Shown here piece after piece: positions 37,650-46,367 of a DNA stretch of 46,367 nt. Source of the stretch: Saccoglossus kowalevskii (taxonomy: Eukaryota; Hemichordata; Enteropneusta; Harrimaniidae); NCBI RefSeq assembly GCF_000003605.2, contig NW_003108584.1:180897-227263 (forward strand). Reading direction: 5' to 3'. The notes under the pieces were generated by a model that had not been told where the DNA came from, did no database searches, and was given only the letters and a program-made list of their open reading frames with translations. Made by a program: the position numbers and the translations under genes. The first letter of the stretch is position 1, and the number at the start of each line of letters is the position of its first letter.

Positions 37650-38084
37650 CTTGATTCTCTTTCCGAGTGTAGCCTCATAGCCCTCTTCCGAGGTCACAAA
37701 TATCCTTACGCAAAGTTGATTTAAATAGCTCAAATAAACCTATTTTATTTTCTAGTTTTATAATATATTAGTAATATGATTTATTTAAATTTTTGAATGA
37801 CGCAAGGTGTTAAAAATCGCGGACTAGCCTCGTTTTACACCAGCACAGTATGATAATTAGTATTATAATCCCGCGGATTTGGAAATCGTATCACACCTGC
37901 CTAGCATCATACCCCCCGCGAAGAAATCCATGGCAGCAGTCACACTGTGACATCATTTTCCCGCGAAATTGCAATCGGTTTATTCTGCCCCAATATTAAA
38001 GTAATCGATGTTACGGAGAATGTCGTCAATTAACTGTGATTTCTGACAGTCAAATTGAATGGGTAACACATCTTTTTTTTAAAT
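37650..38084 (-). promoter_or_regulatory. Putative FoxJ2/3 promoter region
   Basis: Directly upstream of the start codon on the minus strand. It includes a TATA-like ATTTAAAT at about 37713-37721, a perfect E2F-type TTTCCCGCGAAA at 37957-37968, and several CpG-bearing CCCGCG words (about 37871, 37917). The transcription start is not determined. Confidence 0.35.
37957..37968. promoter_or_regulatory. E2F-type site
   Basis: TTTCCCGCGAAA matches the E2F consensus TTTSSCGC in both directions. It lies 308 bp upstream of the FoxJ2/3 start codon and overlaps no repeat. Confidence 0.4.
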
Positions 38085-38342
38085 TTATTGGTTTAAGAGT
38101 TTTTTATTACAAAATTTAATTATACATTCTTGTCCATCAGTAACCGTCACTGTAAATGCGCGAGGGACGTGGTAGATCTTGACATTCTTACACGTAAAAG
38201 CACAGTTCGTCACAATTTCTCTATCCAGCTGATGAAACATTAACATATTGAGCAACCGACCATACTGCCTGTATACGTCATTTGTAAGGTTCGGATAAAA
38301 TAGTAGACATGATATCGCCACAACGTGTGAGAACAACTTCAT
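38085..38342 (-). CDS. Small ORF with signal-peptide-like start, unknown
   Basis: An 85-residue minus-strand ORF. It starts MKLFSHVVAISCLLFYPNL, which looks like a cleavable signal peptide (basic residue, hydrophobic core), and then has four further cysteines (in TNCAFTC and QECIIKFC). The start context is ATAATG with A at -3. The TAA stop lies inside an AATAAA (38084-38089), followed within a few bases by a run of A. It could be a compact intronless secreted-peptide gene, a retrocopied fragment or a chance ORF in the FoxJ2/3 upstream region. No family is recognised. Confidence 0.3.
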   Translation of the reverse strand: MKLFSHVVAISCLLFYPNLTNDVYRQYGRLLNMLMFHQLDREIVTNCAFTCKNVKIYHVPRAFTVTVTDGQECIIKFCNKKLLNQ

Positions 38343-40669
38343 TATGTTTCAAATTTGAGTTAAATTTTGGTAACGAGTTTTGTTAGTCGTAAGCACAGGG
38401 TTGCGCATGTGTGCGATGGAGAGTGAAATGTTTGCTTCTGCTGTGTGTAAATTACCGTGTCTCTAGTTCCGCCAAGCCGGAGTAAAAGATAGGGATTTTA
38501 CATTTTCCTTAACAAGCGGGTTAAATTCCCGGGAGTCAGAAGCTGTACTGCAATTCTGAATCAGGATTTTTTTACCCCGAATTTGTACGAATACGTCCCC
38601 CAAAGTTGCTGGAAAACATGATGAGTCCACGAGATGAGATCTACTTTTTGGCAAAATTTCCCGTGTTGGCTTACCCATCCCCGGAGAAAACCCCGAGTGG
38701 ACACGATGTCACACGTATGCCTCGGTCTAGTAATTACGTGTATGATGGCTTCTCGTTTTAATCATGCGTAAGTTCTAATATCAGCTTTTTTGCGATAGAG
38801 GAGTCACCATTGGTTCCATCCCGTTTTAATGCCAAAAACATGCATTCAATGGGGGTATATAATTTAGTAAGCGAAAACAAAAAACATTAAATTATATTTT
38901 TTTAAAAAGATATAATTTCCATGTGTAGTTCAAGTATTAAATAATTACACTAGGAACCTATCTACTAACTAATATGATTATATAATGATAATATAATTAA
39001 TAAATACATATGGATATCATGTTGGAAATAAATCATATCGAATACAGAGAGCAACATCATGTTAGTGATGTATTCAGATTGTAAATGTTGGTTCGTTTTA
39101 CTTGACCAGGTGTGTAACCTAGCCAATCGGAGATTTCGGTCTGTAAAAAGACGAGAAAAAAAAACATTTTTGGTGAAAAGAGCAATATTTCCGTTTTTGT
39201 TTAGAAATTTGCCTTTTTTTTTTTTTTTGGAAAACAGCTAATAATCAACCCTTGTATCGATAGTTCGTAATCGTATTACGTTCAGTGAATCGAGGTGATA
39301 CGTGATACTAAGTATTTTGCCAGACTGGATCGAGGTAATCCATTTGTGTTTATTGATGCGGAGATAATGGTGACCTAATCTCAGTGTAATCTGCTCGTGT
39401 TGAAACCACGGACACTAAAAGCGTCTGTGTATGACTAGTTCACATATAAGAGTAAATGTGCACGCGCTAATACCTAATGGGTTATACATCCGAGAACGGG
39501 AGGGGGCTTGGGGGAGTTATTGTGGGTGGAAAGATAACAAACTAAAATACTACACGACGAGTCCATAATATAGTATAAGAATGGGATAGAAAGTAAAAAC
39601 AAAAATATCGTCTCTTCTACTGTGGACAAAATAATTTGCAAATACCTCCAGCCACCAACTTTCGAATAGGAAACGCTACAATATTGTTGAAACTGTTTAC
39701 TTTGAATTAACTATCATGCAATCATTCATTCGTTTAATCAATTTATCGATCTTCAGCTGCGTTCTTTCTTTTCACTTTACCTTCAGGGAAATTATGTAAC
39801 ACTTGAGTTGACGTGAATATTATTTTAACATTTATGCAAACAATGTAAAATACACGTCTTCGTGATCGAAGAGTAGGAATATTACAAATACAGCACGTTT
39901 TCTATGATTTATTGATTGATTGTATTTTATACTAAATTTTCACACATTTAAGAAAGTTCGGGCTGTATTGATAATTCTGTGACATTGTACTTTCATTTAT
40001 AATAATGGGTTTATGCCGCCGGAAATGAAAAAAATAAGGTCACGATTTTATATATTAAAACATTTGACATTTAATAATTATAATAGGTTTCTAGTGTGAT
40101 AATATATTTCTATTATACACAACATTTTCTCACATAATATACTTGCATATATGCGTAGCCTGAGTAACATGCTCAGTTGAGTAAACTTTGAATTCGGTCC
40201 AAGTGCCTTAAATTATATCTGTTTCTGAGAATGCATTCTCGACAGTTTCTGTGTTTCTGCGAATTGAGAAAGTGTGGACAAAAAAATCGTCAGGCATTTG
40301 TGAATAAAATATTTTTTTCAGTATTTTTATCTTTATGTAATAAACACGTTTAATCACAAACTATTGAAACGGCAACATATTTACAAAGTAGGTCCAGAGC
40401 TAGATTTTTGTCATTCTTAAAACTAATTTCTGACACATTGATCTATTTTCCCAAATTGCAAAAAAAGGTAAATATGTTCGCAATTGAACAGGTCGTGCCT
40501 TCCCCTTTCTCTATAAAGTATTTTGTACTTCACAGTCAGCGCAAAGTAATAACATGTTCAAATTTCAAAAATTCGATTTTTTTGTTTTCATAAATGACCT
40601 TTTCACAACAATCTATTTCCAAAATACATGTACCAGCAATTAACACCTTCATGAAACTACGTTGATCAA
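38343..40669. other. Intergenic, gene-free
   Basis: Low-complexity AT-rich DNA with T-runs near 39217. The 71-residue frame at 38463-38678 is unrecognised. No gene, tRNA or repeat supported. Confidence 0.5.
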
Positions 40670-40920
40670 CCTTAAAGGGCGGCAGTCGTTGCGCCGCGTC
40701 CTGTTCGATATGGGACTCATAGCGACGTATACAACGCGTGTAAAATGCATTGTTTATTTACATGGAATTCAAACACGCGCTGCGCGACGACCACCGCGCT
40801 TTAAAACTTGATTTCCACATTTGTTAGCGTATTCCGAGTCCATGAGTACGGTTCACTGTGCCTATGAAAACCTGCACTAAGTCAACGACTGCGCCGCGAC
40901 GTGATTATGCTGTGTAATAT
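40670..40920. repeat. CpG-rich repeat with inverted ends
   Basis: Starts GGGCGGCAGTCGTTGCGCC and ends CAACGACTGCGCCGCGACG, so GCAGTCGTTG is inverted about 210 bp apart. It also contains ATTGTTTATTTACATGG, shared with 29870-29970. It stands out as CpG-rich in an AT-rich region; a probable transposon remnant. Confidence 0.5.
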
Positions 40921-43562
40921 CCCCTGTCTGCTCCTTTCATTTATATGGCATCACGATAAAACAAAAAACAATAATATATTTTAAATCCGAGTTATGTAAT
41001 TTGCTAATATATCAATACAAACTACTAGTACATTAAATACAACAACAAAAGCATAATGAATGCCGATGCATGCACGTTTTGGCATGTTTTAAAAACCGTG
41101 GGTATGAAAGTACCAATATGAGAGAAGTTTTGCCATATTTTATTCACGAGGACCGATCGTTTAAAAATACCTCTTAAAACAAGTTACATTCGGCCAGTAT
41201 CATCTCGTCGATCGTTGAGCGAACACAGTAATGGCACGTAATTGTATCGCCGTAAATTTGAAGCAGCATCGCGGCTGAATGGCGAAATTAAAAATTATAT
41301 CTGGGTCTCGAGTGTATGTATAAGACGTTGGTATTCCCATGATGCATCGGTCTCAGTATACCCATATTTTGAATTATGGAACGGCATGATGTCATTAATT
41401 CCCACGCAATACGAATCATTATAATGACATAATTGTGTTTTTTTCTAATTAAGAAGGAATTTGTTCACAGACATATACAGTGCAAGTGGGACCTCATTTT
41501 AGTAGCAAGAATTTGGTGTACATACGTTTTTTTATTTATCTTTTAAATTCAAATCTGTTATACACATGTATAAACAGAGACATTAGTTTGACCGTGTATC
41601 GATAAGTGAGGTTAGGATAAAACAAATATTCATTTGACAGTGTATTGTATTCCTAGTTGTATTCGACCCTGGAAAAGAGGTGTATGGTTGTATGCGGGCC
41701 GTGTGTGCCGTAAATGTTTAAGTTGTCAGTGTAAATTCGATTTAAAATCGAAGGCATCCATATTTCTTTATATTCAATGGCATTCTGACACAAGTTGGAA
41801 GAGAGAGGCCACTACTAGTATTTAAATTCTACCACTTGAAGATTTCTTGAAAAGTGTGATTTGTGGTCAAATTTATTTGAAAAAAAAATGTAAATTACAA
41901 AAATAGAAAACTATTTAGGAATTGAAGTACAAGGTACAACGCCATGTTACAATAAACTTTCAAAATATTATAAGATATGTTCATCCAACAACTTCATTAC
42001 CCCCCCTTCCTTTTCCCGGTGGCGATACGGTGGATTTCTGAGACGAATACGTGCAAACTGAAGTTATTTAATGAAACTCAGAACGTACGATGCAATTGAC
42101 CGAACGCAATCATTTATTTTTCCTGCAATTAATAACAATAATGAAATAACAATTTTGTACGTCATCGATTAGTCATGATACACCTAAAATAATGTGCAAT
42201 AAAATATTCATGGTGGGCTTAATTCAAGAAGATAATTTCCGAGGACTCTTGGGTCGCTAAGCATGCTGGGATTCCAAGGGCTATAAATAACACTGATGTA
42301 ATCATATGGAAAAAAATATCAGATACGGGTGACTAGTTGCTGTGAAGCTAACTGTACATAGGGTTGATCTATGTGATAGAGAAAAATACGTTTAATAAGC
42401 TGAGCTACGAAGGTTGGGGGTTTAAGAGGAAAGAATGAACGTGAAAATGTGAGATTAAATTCTGAAATTTGCCATGACGAGCTGCGATGTTGACTCGACA
42501 ATATTGTAAATCAAAAGTATTCACACATTACATTGAAATTCCATCTGAATACAACTCGCTTTTCGCACAACCCTCTAAAAAATGTTGGTCTGAATTATAG
42601 TGATAAATATTAAAGAAGCTAGGGAAACCAGATTTGGGACATCAATTGACAAAAAAAAAATGATAACCAGGACGGAGAGGGAATGCAATTAAAAACAGTC
42701 TTTTGAATCCAGAAACTCGAGTGGGTTAAAAGGTAATAGAGATTACAAGAATTCTGAACTTCTTTTCATATTCTGCCTACACCTTGCATCTTGATAAAAA
42801 AGATACGTCATAGACGTCTTTTTTTATTTTTTATTTTTATTTTATTTTTTGGCAGAAAACACGGGTTTACCTGTACACGGGCAAGTACAAAAACACCTGT
42901 TTTATACTGAAAACAACAACACTGTAGCATTAGAGGGATGGTGCTGTGTACACAGTATATTTTGCACGCTTTGTATACGTCGCTGTGAGTCCTATGTTGA
43001 TGACGAAGAATAACCACAACATTCGAAAAAAAATAAATACTATATGGGCGTATCACATTTTTTTAAATTTGCTGAAAAAAAACCTTCATATATGTCTATA
43101 TTGTATCTTTAGTAATGGACACCATGATTAGAATAAGATCTAGAGATACTTTACTCGATACAATCACAGACTTGAGGTTTATAGACGACTTTCCCAGAAG
43201 ATACAGCGTTTCGCACGCACGCGCATACCGTTTTGGGGTGTAACGTAAACTTGCACGTGTGATATTGGTGTCTAGGTGTAGCAATCGACGTCACAAAACT
43301 AAAATTTCCTATTAACGACTATCGGTAAACTGACATGTTTGTATTTTCCGCCCTGACAGAGTAGAGTATGTTTACACCCTAGTCCCGCTACTTCCGGGAA
43401 CGAGGTCTATTGTACAATTTGTCTTTGGACACTTTGGATTATGACGCGCCCCCTATGGGTCAATTAGATATTTGAAAATGTTTCTTCTTACGATTTTGCG
43501 AAATTGTTCTTTGTTATTCTTGAATTTGTAAAGTACCACTCTTTAATGCTATCGCCTGTCAC
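40921..43562. other. Intergenic, gene-free
   Basis: No coding gene recognised; several 60-80-residue frames lack domains. CCCATGATGCATCGG (about 41336) is one of several similar words in the window. Confidence 0.45.
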
Positions 43563-43880
43563 TCAACTATGGATTCTCGGATGTAAGGGACAGAGCTGAA
43601 GTACTGGTGGCTCACCCAGGGGTGGGAACTTATCCATATCGAAAATATCTAGTATTTTGCGTATGGCGGGGAACTTTCTCGCATTTTCCCTGACGAGATA
43701 GATTTCCGTGATAAAAGGGGTCTTAGTGCTATCTTTAACTAAAAAGTGATTTGTTTTGTGATCAAGATGATTGTAACGTGGTCGGTCACGTGATCGTGGC
43801 GGAACCGTCGCGGTACTTGTACAATGTCGTTGGAGTTGCGCCCTCCCACGACAAAAAACAGTGTTTGGCAAGATGACCAT
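43563..43880 (-). other. Unrecognised 105-codon ORF in a CpG-rich patch
   Basis: The minus-strand frame includes LVRENARKFPAIRKILDIF and DMDKFPPLG, then a donor-like CCCTGG/GTGAGC. The patch is richer in CpG than its surroundings and carries an E-box palindrome TCACGTGA (43786-43793). It could be a first exon and promoter of an unannotated transcript, or chance. No homology is recognised. Confidence 0.2.
43786..43793. promoter_or_regulatory. Palindromic E-box TCACGTGA
   Basis: GTCACGTGAT resembles the bHLH-zip (MITF/TFEB/USF class) consensus. It lies in a CpG-rich patch, with no assigned gene next to it. Confidence 0.3.
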
Positions 43881-46150
43881 CGGTAGAGGCGCAACCTACG
43901 TTACGTCCAGTCCAAGAAGCAGAAGGAGGCGAGATTCGGAGAGTTTGGATTCACTTTTCAATTACTGAAGTTCGAAAATAAATTTACTAGTTACTAGACT
44001 AGCCTGTGATTGTCGCGAAAATCGTTATATTCAAATTAACGGCACAATCAATGAGTGACTGAATTTAAGATTAATTTGGGAACATTCGTGAAATTAAAAT
44101 AATATGTGTCGAAGAAAATAATAAGTGCATACATATTATCCTATATTAATAACACAAACCATTATTTTGAATGAAATGGTTTAGAAAAGAGCAGTCTCAA
44201 AGTATAGCGTGCCAGACTAATTACAGTACAATAAAAGGCTTCCATGTAAAGAATTCCCGTGCGTAGTACGTTAGGTAAAATGAACATATTTGTACAGCTA
44301 TTGTAATTCATCCCTCTGGAAAGTATGTTGTGTGATGGGGTCTTTGGTTTTTTTCCCGTAGTTTCGAATTGTACAGTATGGCTTATACAATAGCGTTGAT
44401 TCGTGTTGTATGATTTCATTCTGTGCAATATGGCAGACATAATAGGCAATTTCCATGACCCTAAAAAAGTCGCACACCCTGGTATTTTCGGGGGGTATAA
44501 ACTCACTCTAAATGAGAATTCGGTTATGTTTTTTTAAAAAAATGAAAACATTGGGCGTTTCAAAACTTTTCAGTATGAACATCAAACCTCTATAAAGTAC
44601 CAGGATGTGTGACCTTTAGGGGTCATGCATAATGCCCGTGGCAGTGACGGAAAGGACGAGTACTAGCGATTAGGACATTATCTGTCAGTTGATAAGCAAG
44701 GTTTTCAGGAAGCAGAGAGAGAAGATAATATATTGTCATACAATTTTCGTGTGAATATTTGCTTATAATTTTACTTTTCAGAAGGTCCCGTGAATCTCTG
44801 ACAAATATAAATTCCCTCGGGATTGGCCGTTTCCCAGCCTCTCCTCGCATCCCCCAAACCCGACTGATTACTGCCGTTGGTGGCGGGATTTGGAGTCTAG
44901 AGTCATTCAGCGCGTTCAGTCGAAAGTTGGGCATGTTTTGTTTTGTTTTTTAACATAAACTGAAAATAACGCACCAAAAGCAACACACGCTGTTAATTTC
45001 GAGCAAGGATAAATATATAATGCAATATTGTGTTGTATAGTTACAGATGTTTTGAGAAATGTAATGTAACACCAAATCGAAACACAACTGTCGAAATTTC
45101 CATGAAGCAGCACTCAGGACAGCTGATAAATTCCTTGTCCACCAAATTGAATTTCCAGCGATGTGCAGGTTATTATCACAAATATATGCAATACAGACTC
45201 ATTTCACTCAATTCGTGATATGCTCTGATAAAGTAGTGATATAACGAAATTGTCTGACTGCGTTTCAATCCTCTCCGTCGTTTTAATAGTAATAGTCATT
45301 TAATAGTCATTCACTGTGTGTAATCGAGAATTAATATTTGCAGGAAGTCAAGAGTTTAATTTGTTTTTAACTAGACTTACATACAGTCTCGTGTTACCGG
45401 TACCGGTAATATGGGAGTGAACAAAAGGCGAAAGCTGCATTATTTCGCGATGGACCGACTTCCGCCATTTCTACTCTCTAATAATATTTCAGTTTGTCTA
45501 AAAAAATACAAAAAAATAAATAAATATATAAACAGGAGACTACATGCAAGTCTACACCAGATAAACTGTTGATAACGAGCCTATGTTTCATGGGAACAAA
45601 GGGTTTTGTGATATGAGTGGAGGTGGGTTCAGAAAAACAACGACAAATTATATTTATTAAGTGTTATTCCAACTCCCCTTGGTCACAGTTTGACGTAAGA
45701 CGGAGTAGATAACAATTTTACCCGAGTTTAGAAAATGTTGTTATAAACGAATTTTGTTACTCACAATTTCTCCACTTTTTGTAAATAAAGAAAAGAAAAC
45801 ATGAAAAATGCAATTAAAACAAATAAAACGTTGGGAAGTTTAACTAAATCACGTTTTAATGTGCCTTATTTTTGGCAAAGGACGCCTTCGGAATCACGTT
45901 TTTATCTGCTCAAAATGCACATTGTTTGCCGCTGGTGGCGTCTGAAAGGAACACGGTTGATGAATTTACAATTATACAATATATGTAATTAAGCACACTA
46001 CGCATGAATAAATGTGGTGAAGATGTTATAATATATATTAGAATTACATATTCAAAAAATAAATAATAATGAATTGTAATGATGATATTACTTGAAATGA
46101 AATTTATGACTGAATCGAACTTTGTTCTAAAAATGCGAGACTCGTAGAAA
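43881..46150. other. Intergenic DNA and EMC1 upstream region
   Basis: A CpG-containing patch at about 44800-44930 (GATTGGCC and GGTGGCGGGATTTGG) and a 16-bp perfect palindrome TTACCGGTACCGGTAA at 45394-45409. No TATA box near the EMC1 start is convincing. No gene is seen. Confidence 0.4.
45394..45409. promoter_or_regulatory. Tandem ACCGGT palindrome
   Basis: TTACCGGTACCGGTAA is self-complementary and holds two ACCGGT cores, similar to Grainyhead-type half sites. It lies about 740 bp upstream of the EMC1 start. Function unknown. Confidence 0.25.
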
Positions 46151-46257
46151 ATGGCGACGACCATGCCTCAAGCTTTGTTTGTCGTTTATTTTCTGGTTCT
46201 CTTACTTATTATTCCAACTACTGCTCTGTTCGCAGATCAGGCTGGAAAATTCGACTG
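46151..46257 (+). CDS. EMC1: EMC1 first coding exon (ER membrane complex subunit 1)
   Basis: Starts at ATG in good context (GAAAATGG) and runs 35 codons plus two bases to donor GACTG/GTAGGT. It encodes MATTMPQALFVVYFLVLLLI, a hydrophobic signal peptide, then IPTTALFADQAGKFD and the first two bases of Trp. (A/E)DQ-x-GKFDWRQQY is the conserved start of mature EMC1, the large lumenal beta-propeller subunit of the ER membrane complex, which inserts and folds membrane proteins. Human EMC1 has EDQVGKFDWRQQYVG just after its signal peptide. The split Trp codon would be completed by the next exon, right of the window. Reading through instead gives a TAG at once. Confidence 0.85.
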
Positions 46258-46367
46258 GTAGGTATATTTACGATTTTAAATAACGTTTTCAGTTCTATGA
46301 GATCTGTCGATACAATGAAATGTGAGCGTTTCTGCGCAGACTACCGGTACATTTGTACATTTTGAAT
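46258..46367 (+). other. EMC1 intron 1 (start)
   Basis: Begins GTAGGTATAT and runs off the window; no second exon is present. Confidence 0.7.

Noticed and set aside
45428-45475. Minus-strand ATGGCGGAAG as a divergent first exon near EMC1
   Set aside because: No donor follows in frame and the frame stops soon; more likely a YY1/ETS-like word or chance.

Overview
The window is eukaryotic, most likely from a marine invertebrate animal. It is AT-rich, has spliced genes with canonical GT-AG introns and introns up to about 16 kb, and is full of short inverted-repeat elements and tandem repeats. I cannot name the species. There is no prokaryotic gene organisation, CRISPR array or convincing RNA gene, and most open frames are chance stretches in AT-rich intron or intergenic DNA.

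Two host genes are recognisable. The main one, on the minus strand, is a FoxJ2/FoxJ3-type forkhead transcription factor. Its start codon is at 37649 and its exons run leftward to 5178, with all exon phases agreeing. The forkhead domain is split over the first three exons (37281-37649, 36999-37073, 25756-25851). Later exons encode a MDWLPQL-type N-terminus partner region, a Ser-rich linker and the conserved FDDLSASFRSLYK block. The 3' end lies beyond the left edge. The second gene, on the plus strand, is EMC1 (ER membrane complex subunit 1). Only its first coding exon is present, at 46151-46257, encoding a signal peptide followed by the ADQAGKFDW start of the lumenal domain. The two genes diverge across about 8.5 kb of mostly featureless DNA.

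Left edge (1-2720): the 3' part of a decayed DIRS-like, tyrosine-recombinase retrotransposon. Its recombinase is interrupted by a 1,148-bp pogo/Tigger-like DNA transposon with clear terminal inverted repeats and TA duplications. From 2720 to 37280 the FoxJ2/3 introns carry several non-autonomous inverted-repeat elements: a TACTGTAAA-ended family, a piggyBac-like one in TTAA, one with a perfect 34-bp TIR, an ISL2EU/Harbinger-like one, and a two-copy family. They also carry minisatellites of 36, 45, 79 and about 240 bp, and an assembly gap at 30475-30555. One 45-bp duplication copies a splice donor. The intergenic part (37650-46150) holds a candidate promoter with an E2F-type site, one small secreted-type ORF and a few CpG-rich patches. 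I saw no dramatic new system. The most interesting points are the nested transposons, the duplicated splice donor and the set of unclassified inverted-repeat elements.
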